Origin: Bdellovibrio sp. KM01
GTDB taxonomy: Bacteria > Bdellovibrionota > Bdellovibrionia > Bdellovibrionales > Bdellovibrionaceae
DNA length: 64,000 nucleotides
NCBI RefSeq assembly: GCF_013752535.1
Contig: NZ_CP058348.1
Coordinates: 1,488,001-1,552,000, forward strand
Direction of reading: 5' to 3'
The translations under genes were made by a program, and so were the position numbers. Shown piece after piece: positions 27,289 through 35,033 of this stretch. Position 1 is the first letter of the stretch; each line of letters begins with the position of its first letter. The notes under the pieces were generated by a model. It saw only the letters and a program-made list of their open reading frames with translations. It was not told the origin of the DNA and made no database searches.

Positions 27289-28695
27289 ATGAAGCCGAGA
27301 ATTCTTGTTGTCGACGACGAAGAATCAATACGCGAATTTCTAGAGATCATGCTGAAAAAAGAAGGCTATGAGATCACTTTGGCTGAAGACGGCCAAAAAG
27401 CAAAAGACCTTCTGACGAAAAAATCGTTCGACATGATCATCTCCGATTTGCAGATGCCCCATGTAACAGGTATTGAGCTTCTTAAACACGTTAAAGAATC
27501 ATACCCAGACACAGTGTTCATGTTGATCACAGCTTTCGGTACAACGGAAACTGCTGTTGAAGCCATGAAGATGGGTGCTTACGACTATTTGACGAAACCT
27601 TTCAAAATCGATGAAGTTCGTTTGAACATTCAAAACGCTCTTCGTTCGCGCAATTTGGAAGTTGAGAATAGAACACTTAAGAAAGAGTTAACGAAAGAAT
27701 ACTCTTTCCAAAGCATGGTCGGAAATTCACCGGCAATGCATGCGATCTTTGACATGGTTAAACGTGTTTCTCAGACGCCAACCAACGTTCTTATCACGGG
27801 GGAATCTGGTACGGGTAAAGAGGTTGTGGCGAAGGCGATTCACTACAACGGTCCCTTGAAAGATCGTCCGTTCGTAACCGTGAACTGCGGTGCGATTCCT
27901 GAGAATTTGATGGAATCCGAAATGTTCGGTCATAAGAAAGGTTCCTTTACAGGAGCTGTGGCTGATAAATCGGGTCTTTTCGAAGTGGCTGATACCGGAA
28001 CGTTGTTTCTGGATGAGGTCGGTGAGTTGCCATTGACGATTCAGGTAAAATTACTTCGTGCGATTCAAGAGCGTGTGGTTCGTCGCGTGGGTGCAACTGA
28101 AGACGTTAAAGTGGAAGTTCGTATTATCGCGGCGACAAATCGTAATCTTGAAGAGATGGTGGCTAAGGGCACTTTCCGTCAAGATTTGTTCTATCGCTTG
28201 AATGTTATTAATATCAAAACGCCAAGCTTGCGTGAGCGTCGTGAAGATGTTCCGTTGTTGGCGAACCATTTCTTGAAAAAGTACAACGAGCGCCTGAATA
28301 AAAATATCGGTGCGATCAGTGCTGAAGCGATGGAAATCCTTAAAAAGTACGACTATCCAGGTAACGTGCGTGAGCTTGAAAATATGATCGAGCGCACTGT
28401 GGCTTTGGAGGGTGGTGCGACGATCCTGCCTGAGTCATTGCCGCCAATGGTTAACACAGCTTCTGGCCGCAAAATGGCGTCTTCCAATGAAATTGAGATG
28501 GGAGATGACGGGGTTGACTTGGATAAGGTCATGGGCCAAATTGAAAAAGAACTTTTGGTCAAAGCGATCCATTCTGCTGGTGGCGTTAAGAAGAGAGCGG
28601 CAAAATTGCTTCATATCTCTTTCCGCTCGATGCGATATCGCATTGAAAAGTACAATCTCGGCGTCGTGGGTGACGACGAGCTTGATGATGAATAG
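27289..28695 (+). CDS. pilR: Pilus sigma-54-dependent response regulator PilR
   Basis: NtrC-family activator, partner of PilS, normally switching on the pilin gene from a sigma-54 promoter. The receiver domain has Asp53 (IISDLQMPHVTG), the AAA+ domain has Walker A GESGTGKE and the sigma-54 loop GSFTGA (Ser in place of the usual Ala), and the C-terminus is a Fis-type helix-turn-helix (AAKLLHISFRSMRYRIEKY). ATG 27289 (MKPRILVVDD) has GAGG at 27281-27284 upstream; the ATG at 27274 adds five residues foreign to the family. A strong terminator follows, closing the pil operon. Confidence 0.94.
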   Translation: MKPRILVVDDEESIREFLEIMLKKEGYEITLAEDGQKAKDLLTKKSFDMIISDLQMPHVTGIELLKHVKESYPDTVFMLITAFGTTETAVEAMKMGAYDYLTKPFKIDEVRLNIQNALRSRNLEVENRTLKKELTKEYSFQSMVGNSPAMHAIFDMVKRVSQTPTNVLITGESGTGKEVVAKAIHYNGPLKDRPFVTVNCGAIPENLMESEMFGHKKGSFTGAVADKSGLFEVADTGTLFLDEVGELPLTIQVKLLRAIQERVVRRVGATEDVKVEVRIIAATNRNLEEMVAKGTFRQDLFYRLNVINIKTPSLRERREDVPLLANHFLKKYNERLNKNIGAISAEAMEILKKYDYPGNVRELENMIERTVALEGGATILPESLPPMVNTASGRKMASSNEIEMGDDGVDLDKVMGQIEKELLVKAIHSAGGVKKRAAKLLHISFRSMRYRIEKYNLGVVGDDELDDE

Positions 28696-28711
28696 TCCAC
28701 TTTAGAGTGAC

Positions 28712-28736
28712 TAAAAGCCCCGCAAGGGGCTTTCAT
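28712..28736 (+). terminator. Intrinsic terminator after pilR
   Basis: AAAGCCCC and GGGGCTTT pair perfectly around the tetraloop GCAA at 28714-28733, followed by a short T-rich stretch. Confidence 0.85.
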
Positions 28737-28770
28737 CATTTTAACGCAGTAACAAAATAAGGAGCGGGTC

Positions 28771-29205
28771 ATGACAGTGCAGGAAGATAAAAAGAAAATT
28801 GTAGAGCTACTGAACGAAATCATCGAGATGGAAATTTCGGCGGTGATTCGTTATCTGCATTATGCGTTGATGATCAAAGGCCCCAATCGTATCCCCATCG
28901 TTAAATGGTTCCACGATCAAGCGAACGAGGGTTATGCCCATGCTTCCATGATTGGTGAAAAGATCACGGCATTTGGCGGTCATCCTTCGTTGAAAGTTTC
29001 CCCGGTTCCAGAGACGAACACGCACAAAGTTTTGGATATCTTGGCTGAGAGCCTGGATTTCGAATTGAAAGCTTTGGCGAAGTACAAAGAGCTTTTAAAG
29101 CACGTGGGTGACGACGTTGCTCTTGAGGAGTTGGTTCGTGGTCAAATCCGTTTGGAGACAGAGCACGTTGAAGAAGTGCGTAAGATGTTGGATGTAAATC
29201 ATTAA
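28771..29205 (+). CDS. Bacterioferritin-like / ferritin-fold protein
   Basis: A 144-residue all-helical protein of the ferritin-like superfamily. The diiron ligand pattern is visible: a Glu in the first helix (EIIEMEISAVIRYLHY), Glu and His in the second (DQANEGYAHASMIGEKI), a further Glu in DFELKALAKYKEL, and an ExxH in the last helix (RLETEHVEEV). It is therefore likely to bind and oxidise iron, or to protect DNA in the Dps-like sense. The length is slightly short of bacterioferritin and no haem-ligand Met is obvious. It is monocistronic, with its own terminator. Confidence 0.85.
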   Translation: MTVQEDKKKIVELLNEIIEMEISAVIRYLHYALMIKGPNRIPIVKWFHDQANEGYAHASMIGEKITAFGGHPSLKVSPVPETNTHKVLDILAESLDFELKALAKYKELLKHVGDDVALEELVRGQIRLETEHVEEVRKMLDVNH

Positions 29206-29227
29206 TATCTAAAAGATTATAAGAAAT

Positions 29228-29262
29228 AAAAAAAGCCAGGAGGGATCCTGGCTTTTTCTTTT
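29228..29262. terminator. Bidirectional intrinsic terminator
   Basis: A-rich flank, perfect stem AAAGCCAGGA/TCCTGGCTTT with a four-base loop, and T-rich flank. It serves the ferritin-like gene from the left and the converging 29.3 kb gene from the right. Confidence 0.88.
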
Positions 29263-29283
29263 TAGCACCTAAGCTTTTAGAGG

Positions 29284-29721
29284 CTACTTAGAAACCCACA
29301 CTGGGATTTCAAGGTGTTGAGCTTGGCCGTTCAAATTGAAATCAATACGAACATTCCATTGGCCCGGCATAACAAACCAGGCGTTTGTTACCAAGTAAAC
29401 GCCGTTCGCGTTTTCAACGATGTCCACCGGCGAAGATCCATGGCCGTGGTGTCCCATGTTCATCCAAAGATCGACTTTAAAGTTTTGCAGGGGAGCTCCG
29501 TCAAAACCTTGAATCAAAACCTGAAATTGCCCTTCAGTTGAAGCGGTTACGTCCGTTTTATAAAGCAACTGTGCGCACAAAGACTCCACAGTTTGTGAGC
29601 AAACGATTGTGCTTAGGTCGCCAGCTTTTGGTGAAGCAGGGGCTCCGTAAGTCTGCGCCGAGGCAGCAGAAGTTAAAGTAATGGATACAATCAGTGTGAT
29701 AACTGACATAAGCAATTTCAT
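29284..29721 (-). CDS. Secreted YtkA/FixH-like domain protein
   Basis: A 145-residue periplasmic protein with a signal peptide ending at ASA. The mature part is a small beta-sandwich of the YtkA/FixH type, recognisable by VDLWMNMGHHGHGSSP followed by GVYLVTNAWFVMPGQWNVRIDF. The Met/His cluster could bind copper, as in related proteins. Two cysteines (VCSQTVESLC) may form a disulphide. The function is otherwise unknown, and the gene stands alone between the ferritin-like and hydrolase genes. Confidence 0.75.
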   Translation of the reverse strand: MKLLMSVITLIVSITLTSAASAQTYGAPASPKAGDLSTIVCSQTVESLCAQLLYKTDVTASTEGQFQVLIQGFDGAPLQNFKVDLWMNMGHHGHGSSPVDIVENANGVYLVTNAWFVMPGQWNVRIDFNLNGQAQHLEIPVWVSK

Positions 29722-29865
29722 AAACTCTCCTTAATAGGTGCTTGATATAGCAAGGAATCTTGGGATTGCCATCACATATTTCTGAGCGCAACAATGAGCT
29801 GCATCTGCTATCTGTTGACTGCGGCCGGATAGTTTTAGATCTAATGTTTCATGTAAGGAGTTCAA

Positions 29866-30603
29866 ATGGCTTACGAGAAAAGAAGCGTCTCTACCACCGA
29901 TGGTACGATGACGGTTCATATCACCAATCCTGACAAAGTCGATGCCAGGAAGCCTGCACTGATCGTTTTGCAGGAAGCCTTTGGAGTGAATCATCATATT
30001 TTGAATGTCTGCAAAAAACTTGCGGATCATGGTTACGTCGTTTTGGCTCCAGAGCTATTTCATCGCGCTGGTGACGGTGTTGTCGTCGAGTACTCCAACT
30101 TTCAAGCAGCGCGCCCTATTCTGGGGGAGCTTACGAACGCCCGCATGATCGATGATATGACTCAAACTTTTAACCTCGCTCAAAGTTTACCATTTGTTGA
30201 TGCCTCTAAGGTCGGAACAATTGGTTTTTGTATGGGTGGATTTGCTGCTCTTTTGGCGGCTTGTCATATTGACCTTGCGGCGGCCATTTCATTTTATGGA
30301 GGCGGCATGACACAAGAGCGTCCTGGCTTCGCTTTCACGCCTTTTTTGCACGATCTCAGCTCAATTAAATGCCCTGTGTTTTTGGGGTTCGGGGCTGAGG
30401 ATCAGAGTATTCCTCCGGCGCAAATCGATCAGATTCGAGCTCAGCTTAAACAAGCTCATGTTCAGGCCCAAATAACGGTGTATCCTGAGGCGCAACATGG
30501 CTTTTTATGCGACGAGAGAGCTTCTTTTAACCCCAAAATGGCTGATAAAGGATGGAAGGATATCTTTAATTGGCTTCAACAATATGGTAGGATGACACTA
30601 TGA
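29866..30603 (+). CDS. Dienelactone hydrolase family protein
   Basis: Alpha/beta hydrolase of 245 residues with a cysteine nucleophile: Cys122 in GFCMGG, the acid in GAEDQSIPP and His in EAQHGF, with QEAFGVN near the oxyanion region. No signal peptide is visible, so it acts in the cytoplasm, probably on small esters or lactones. GGAG at 29856-29859 supports the start. The stop overlaps the next gene by 4 bases. Confidence 0.9.
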   Translation: MAYEKRSVSTTDGTMTVHITNPDKVDARKPALIVLQEAFGVNHHILNVCKKLADHGYVVLAPELFHRAGDGVVVEYSNFQAARPILGELTNARMIDDMTQTFNLAQSLPFVDASKVGTIGFCMGGFAALLAACHIDLAAAISFYGGGMTQERPGFAFTPFLHDLSSIKCPVFLGFGAEDQSIPPAQIDQIRAQLKQAHVQAQITVYPEAQHGFLCDERASFNPKMADKGWKDIFNWLQQYGRMTL

Positions 30604-31232
30604 AAATCAGCCAAATTAGCAAAATCTCTAAAGATACCGGTTTGAGTCCTGAAAAATTGGCCGTCTATTTTCAAGTGTCTAACATGACACTTCGTCGTTG
30701 GTTAAAGAAAGGCGGCACAGCCCGCGTTCCTTCCCAATACGACACGAATATCTATCAAGGTATTCTGGCAATGGTTAAAGACGGTGCGATCGATAAAGAC
30801 CACGAATGCGTGAAAGAAGCTTACGAGTTCACACAAGTCTTGTTCGCTAATAACTCTTTCATGATGATGGACTTGCAAGCCGCTCAATTCGAAAATACCG
30901 GCAACGATGAAGACGGATTGATGGACCTTTGTTTGCGCCTTGGCCAACGTGATGACAGTTTGTCATACGTTCAAAGAAACGAACAAACCCTTCAAGACCT
31001 TGAAAAGAAAAGCCCCAGCATCCGCGAAAAAGTCACAGCACTTTGGAACGTCCTCAAAGACGGCGAATTGCAAAAGACTTCCAAATACGTAGCAGTTGGA
31101 GCTTTGTTCTATTTGGTCTTCCCATTCGACTTCATCCCAGACTCCGTTCCTGGGGTCGGTTTGCTGGACGACTATGCAATCCTGTCGATCGCAATGGATC
31201 ACTACTTGCGAATCAAAAATCTAAAAGGCTAA
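30600..31232 (+). CDS. DUF1232 (YkvA-type) protein with N-terminal helix-turn-helix-like region
   Basis: A 210-residue protein whose last 50 residues form the DUF1232 hydrophobic motif (ALFYLVFPFDFIPDSVPGVG ... DDYAIL), a short membrane-associated segment. The N-terminus (TGLSPEKLAVYFQVSNMTLRRWLKK) looks like a MerR- or Xre-type helix-turn-helix, so the protein may link DNA or another partner to the membrane. The middle is helical and Asp/Glu-rich. It is coupled to the hydrolase gene by a 4-base overlap. The function is unknown. Confidence 0.8.
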   Translation: MKISQISKISKDTGLSPEKLAVYFQVSNMTLRRWLKKGGTARVPSQYDTNIYQGILAMVKDGAIDKDHECVKEAYEFTQVLFANNSFMMMDLQAAQFENTGNDEDGLMDLCLRLGQRDDSLSYVQRNEQTLQDLEKKSPSIREKVTALWNVLKDGELQKTSKYVAVGALFYLVFPFDFIPDSVPGVGLLDDYAILSIAMDHYLRIKNLKG

Positions 31233-31240
31233 AACCTTCG

Positions 31241-31270
31241 AAAAGCATCTCCCAAAGAGATGCTTTTTTT
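31241..31270 (+). terminator. Intrinsic terminator after the DUF1232 gene
   Basis: Ten-base perfect stem AAAAGCATCT/AGATGCTTTT with a seven-base loop, ending in seven T. Confidence 0.92.
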
Positions 31271-31296
31271 ATTTCTTCTTGGAGTAACGGCGACGT

Positions 31297-31472
31297 CCCG
31301 TCCAAGCGCATCTGCCTTGGTCCCATCGGTCTCACGCTTACTTCTCCGCGACACGCCATCCGGGCTCAACCGTGGCTCGCCTTCGGCGAGTGCGCGCCAT
31401 CGTGGCGCCCACGGAGGTCGCTGCGTAGCAAGCATGCGCCCGCTGTGCCCAAGGCAGCTGCGCTTGGACGGG
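31297..31472. repeat. GC-rich element bounded by 24-base inverted repeats
   Basis: A stretch of about 176 bases, clearly richer in G and C than its surroundings, lying between two terminators and containing no believable gene. Its ends (31297-31320 and 31449-31472) are inverted repeats matching at 23 of 24 positions, sharing the core CCGTCCAAGCGCA. Inside are at least two perfect hairpins, CTCGCC-TTC-GGCGAG and GCGCCA-TCG-TGGCGC. The form resembles a miniature inverted-repeat or REP-like interspersed element. No clear target-site duplication is seen. Several overlapping frames here are by-products of the composition. Confidence 0.65.
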
Positions 31473-31497
31473 CCGAAGTGTTGCTTTAGTAGAAATT

Positions 31498-31529
31498 AAA
31501 AAAACCAGATCTTTTGGATCTGGTTTTTT
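31498..31529. terminator. Bidirectional intrinsic terminator
   Basis: CCAGATC and GATCTGG pair around TTTTG, flanked by A-rich and T-rich runs. It lies just beyond the stop of the leftward M48 peptidase gene and bounds the GC-rich element. Confidence 0.88.
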
Positions 31530-31540
31530 GTTGGTGCGTT

Positions 31541-32338
31541 TTATTTTTTTGCTGCTTCGTAGAGTGGGGTTACTTTGGGAAGTAGCGAAGAGATGTGATT
31601 CAAGCGGGTTGAGTCGGCGGGGTGGGTAGAGAGAAATTCTGGTGGTTTGTTGCCGCCGCCGGCTCCCATTTTTCTCCATAAGGACATGGCTTCTTTTGGA
31701 TCGTAGCCAGCTCTTGCCATTAACTCTACGCCGATGGTGTCGGCTTCGGATTCTTGGCCTCGGCCGTGGGGTAGGGAGACCATCAGGTCACCGAGTGTGC
31801 TCGCGGCTCCGGCGTAGCTGGAGCTAAGTGTGTCGGTGGCGACCAGGATGTTGAGAAGATTTTGTTTTACCATTTCCTCAGAGACTCTTTCTCTGCCGTG
31901 TTCACGGAGGGCGTGGGCTATTTCGTGGCCCATGACGGCGGCGATTTCTCCGTCGGTCATGTTTAGTTTTTCGATGATGCCGGTGTAGAAGACGATTTTT
32001 CCGCCGGGCATGCAGTAGGCGTTGATGTCAGGGCTGGTGATCACGTGGACTTCCCATTGCCATGATGGAGCGTCTTTGCGGAAGATGCCAGTTTGAGGGA
32101 TGAGTTTGTTGGCGATGGTTTGCACTCGTTTTAGTTGAGCCGGATTGACGTCCAGGGCGCCTTTCTTTTTGGCTTCGTCTTTGGTTTGTTGAAAACTTAA
32201 GGCGGCGGCTTGATTGATTTCTGCGGAACTGACCATCATCAGCTGTTTGCGTTTTACTCCCACGGCGCCTTCGTCAGTGGTGCTGGCGCAGCCTGCGATG
32301 ATTGAACTAATAAGAAGAATTAAAAGTGAGTTTTTCAT
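31541..32338 (-). CDS. M48-family zinc metallopeptidase, lipoprotein
   Basis: A BepA/LoiP-type periplasmic metalloprotease involved, in relatives, in outer-membrane protein quality control. The mature start is set by lipobox IAGC after a hydrophobic signal ([17 protein letters not shown]). The zinc site HEXXH reads HEIAH, with the third ligand Glu in [18 protein letters not shown]. The closing [15 protein letters not shown] is family-typical. ATG 32338 is preferred; a frame from 32422 would add 28 residues before the signal peptide. No TPR domain follows, so it is closer to LoiP than to BepA. Confidence 0.92.
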   Translation of the reverse strand: MKNSLLILLISSIIAGCASTTDEGAVGVKRKQLMMVSSAEINQAAALSFQQTKDEAKKKGALDVNPAQLKRVQTIANKLIPQTGIFRKDAPSWQWEVHVITSPDINAYCMPGGKIVFYTGIIEKLNMTDGEIAAVMGHEIAHALREHGRERVSEEMVKQNLLNILVATDTLSSSYAGAASTLGDLMVSLPHGRGQESEADTIGVELMARAGYDPKEAMSLWRKMGAGGGNKPPEFLSTHPADSTRLNHISSLLPKVTPLYEAAKK

Positions 32339-32428
32339 GGCATTAGCATGGCAAAGTCCGTTGGTCCTTGTCAAAGTCGAGTGTGTTATTCGGCGGAGTG
32401 ACAGGATCTTGGCAAAGAACAATCGGTT

Positions 32429-32920
32429 TTACTGGTTGCGACTATTCTTCCAGGCAAAATAAATCAATGTGCCTGCGGATGTTGCCAGTGCCAGATAAAG
32501 GAAAATGTGATTTTCAGTTGAAGGATCGCTGGAGGAGCGAATACCGAAATAATAAACGGCGGTTTTTAAAATAATTCCCGATTGAATCACAGCCCAAACA
32601 TAAGGAAACATTTCGCGAAAAGTTTTTTGTTCCTGAGTTAATACCTTGGGGCGTTTTTCAAAAGTGGGTTCAAAGTTCCAATAATTGTTGTGATGGAAAT
32701 CTGTCACCACAGTATTCCAGGCGCGACGTAACTCTGTGCTGTTGATTTCCGCAGTGCCGGTTTTTGCCAATTCCTGATCCAATTTTTCCAATGCCATCGC
32801 ACGCAGAGCAGTTTCGTCCGCTTCAGTGAAGAAACCACGATTTGTGGTGAAATCTTGTTTGAATTGGGTCTGAGTTTCCGTCAGGGCTTTTTGTGCTTCA
32901 GCGTCCAGTGTGGCTTTCAT
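32429..32920 (-). CDS. Uncharacterised protein with two C-terminal membrane helices
   Basis: I do not recognise this 163-residue protein. The first 100 residues are polar and helical, with many Glu, Lys and Gln. The last 60 hold two membrane helices (about 108-126 and 137-156). There is no signal peptide, so the N-terminal domain is probably cytoplasmic. It lies upstream of, and on the same strand as, the M48 gene, but about 90 bases separate them. Confidence 0.65.
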   Translation of the reverse strand: MKATLDAEAQKALTETQTQFKQDFTTNRGFFTEADETALRAMALEKLDQELAKTGTAEINSTELRRAWNTVVTDFHHNNYWNFEPTFEKRPKVLTQEQKTFREMFPYVWAVIQSGIILKTAVYYFGIRSSSDPSTENHIFLYLALATSAGTLIYFAWKNSRNQ

Positions 32921-33021
32921 GGCTGATAAATTATGACGGAGGTCTTGTCTTTGTCAAAAGGCTTATTGTCTTGAGTCGCTGCTAAATAGAACCTAAATAA
33001 ATGAAAAAGCTGGAGGGATTC

Positions 33022-34467
33022 ATGCGCTTGAATCAACTGGTAATAACGCTTTTATCCTGTTTACTGTTAAGCTGTGCAAATTCCCAAGCGAACAATGCCC
33101 GGGTCCCTCCGACGAATGGTGATGGGATCAAGCAGATTGCGGCAGATGCCTATATCTATGCTTATCCGATGGTCGTCATGGCAACGGCGCGCGAGGTAAT
33201 GACCGCCGTTCCCCGTGCGGGACGCGAGAAAGCCCCTTTAAATCAAATCGCCAACCAACGAACTTTGCCCACACCTGATACGACTCGGCCTTTTGCTGAA
33301 ACTGATATTTTAAGCAGTCTCTCGTGGATTGATGTCTCTAAAGAGCCCGTCGTCATAAGTTTGCCGGATGCCGGGAAAAGATTTGTGATGTTTTCCCTGG
33401 TCAGTGCCTGGGGCGAAGTGTTTGCAACTCCCGGAAGTCGAACCTCGGGAAATCAGAAAAAAGACTTTGTCCTGACTGGGCCTGATTGGAAGGGAGCGGT
33501 TCCAACGAATATGCAAAGAATTGTCGCGCCAACAAATTCAGTGTGGATGGTGGGGCGAGCGCAATTGAAAGATACTGCAGACTATGACCGTCTTTATCGA
33601 TATCAGGATAAAATTGCGGTGAATACTCTTTCAGAGTTCGGTAGCAAAGCCGCTAAGCCAATGTCTGTTGTTTTTAATATCGATGTCGACAATCGCACGC
33701 CGATCTTTGATCAGGTGGAAGGCATGGATGCGCGAGTTTTCTTTGAAGTCTTTGCTAAAGAACTAAAAAAGAATCCCCCGGCACAAACTGACGGGGCGAT
33801 GGTTACCCGTTTGGCGGCGCTGGGAATTTTTCCGGATAAAGAATTTAACTATGATGCTCTTCCAGAGCATGTAAAAGAGGGCATCAATTCAGGATACTTT
33901 GCGGGGCAAGATCAGTTTGCAGAGTTTCAGCGAGGCACGCCGAACTTGAAAATGGTGAACGGTTGGGGCACTCCCATTCTGTCTGGCAAATACGGCACAA
34001 ATTATAAAGTCCGGGCCTTGATGAAAAAAATGGGATTTGAGACCGCAGCCCCGCAAGACATGTCTTTCGCCAGAGCTGTGGTTGACGGCAGGGGGGAACG
34101 CTTAAATGGGGGCTTTAAGTATCTTTTGAAGTTTCCGAAAAACCAAACGCCACCAGTTTATGGTTTTTGGTCGGTGTCGCTGTACAACTCCAGAAAATTC
34201 TTTGTGCCAAATCCGCTCGAAAGGTATTCGTTGGGAAGCAGTCAGCACTTGAAAATGAATCCCGATGGGTCCCTTGATATATACGTGCAGGCGGTTTCTC
34301 CCGGAAAAAACCTGGAGTCCAACTGGCTGCCAGCCCCGGCCGGGGAGGATTTCAATTTGGTGATGCGAATGTATTGGCCAAATCAATCGGTCATTGATGG
34401 CACGTGGAAAATTCCGGCACTTGAAAAAATACCGGAGTTTAAAAATCTGTCTGAAAATTTGAATTAG
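33022..34467 (+). CDS. DUF1254/DUF1214 domain lipoprotein
   Basis: A 481-residue secreted protein of unknown function. The signal ends in lipobox LLSC. The N-terminal DUF1254 domain begins with AADAYIYAYPMVVM, and the C-terminal DUF1214 domain contains TPPVYGFWSVSLYNSRKFF and the ending WLPAPAGEDFNLVMRMYWP. ATG 33022 is chosen because GGAGGG lies at 33011-33016; the ATG at 33001 includes that ribosome site. Members of this family are widespread envelope proteins without a settled role. It converges with the HAMP protein gene, leaving 2 bases between stops. Confidence 0.88.
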   Translation: MRLNQLVITLLSCLLLSCANSQANNARVPPTNGDGIKQIAADAYIYAYPMVVMATAREVMTAVPRAGREKAPLNQIANQRTLPTPDTTRPFAETDILSSLSWIDVSKEPVVISLPDAGKRFVMFSLVSAWGEVFATPGSRTSGNQKKDFVLTGPDWKGAVPTNMQRIVAPTNSVWMVGRAQLKDTADYDRLYRYQDKIAVNTLSEFGSKAAKPMSVVFNIDVDNRTPIFDQVEGMDARVFFEVFAKELKKNPPAQTDGAMVTRLAALGIFPDKEFNYDALPEHVKEGINSGYFAGQDQFAEFQRGTPNLKMVNGWGTPILSGKYGTNYKVRALMKKMGFETAAPQDMSFARAVVDGRGERLNGGFKYLLKFPKNQTPPVYGFWSVSLYNSRKFFVPNPLERYSLGSSQHLKMNPDGSLDIYVQAVSPGKNLESNWLPAPAGEDFNLVMRMYWPNQSVIDGTWKIPALEKIPEFKNLSENLN

Positions 34468-34469
34468 AA

Positions 34470-34913
34470 TTACTTGGATTTTTTTTGTAAGGCGACGTTA
34501 AGATCTTTAGCTAGATCCTGGAAATAGTCGCCTTCGCGAAGTTTAATTTCCACAACTTCAGCAGATTCCTCGTGGCGAGTCGCTTTATTGATAATGCGAC
34601 GGATATTAAATAGAGGACCCACGATTTTCGAAGTCACACGGTTTGTCAGGTAGAACCCGGCAACTAAACAGACCGCCACCACGATGAATTCGTTCATTAA
34701 AAACATAACTTTGTGGCGAGCGATAAATTCAGCAATCGACATTGAGCCATATTCACCGGCCAAGGCTTTTTCTTCAAGTTTGCTTACCAAAACCCAGCCC
34801 GCAATCACTTGGGCCAGGAAAATCCCGGTCACAAAAAGACCTACAAACATCAGAGCGTCGTATTGAACCTCGCGGTTGACGATCAATTTGCGACGATGTT
34901 TTAAGATTCCCAT
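34470..34913 (-). CDS. Two-helix membrane protein with a HAMP-like domain and no output domain
   Basis: A 147-residue protein with two membrane helices (about 20-45 and 72-92) flanking a short periplasmic stretch, followed by a HAMP-like linker (RVTSKIVGPLFNIRRIINKA ... REGDYFQDLAKDLN). No kinase, cyclase or methyl-accepting domain follows, so any signal must go to a separate partner. It may be cotranscribed with the Fic/ART gene upstream, 120 bases away on the same strand. Confidence 0.7.
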   Translation of the reverse strand: MGILKHRRKLIVNREVQYDALMFVGLFVTGIFLAQVIAGWVLVSKLEEKALAGEYGSMSIAEFIARHKVMFLMNEFIVVAVCLVAGFYLTNRVTSKIVGPLFNIRRIINKATRHEESAEVVEIKLREGDYFQDLAKDLNVALQKKSK

Positions 34914-35033
34914 TTTTCATTCCTTGCCTTGCGTTTCTTTAAATATATCGTGATGCAGATGCAGTTGCTGGTATTTCTAAGGATCTGCAGCGGCATTCTC
35001 AAATTAAGACGCCGCTGTCAGTTCCCTATCCAT

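Noticed and set aside
31297..31472. Full insertion sequence
   Set aside because: There is no transposase frame and no clear target-site duplication, so only a repeat element is claimed.
31043..31499. Several overlapping frames across the GC-rich element
   Set aside because: They arise from GC-rich composition, overlap the DUF1252-type neighbour or a terminator, and none has a ribosome site or known domain.
34985..35016. Hairpin GCAGCGGC/GCCGCTGT as the terminator of the Fic/ART gene
   Set aside because: The loop is 16 bases and no T-run follows in the direction of that gene, so it is not convincing.
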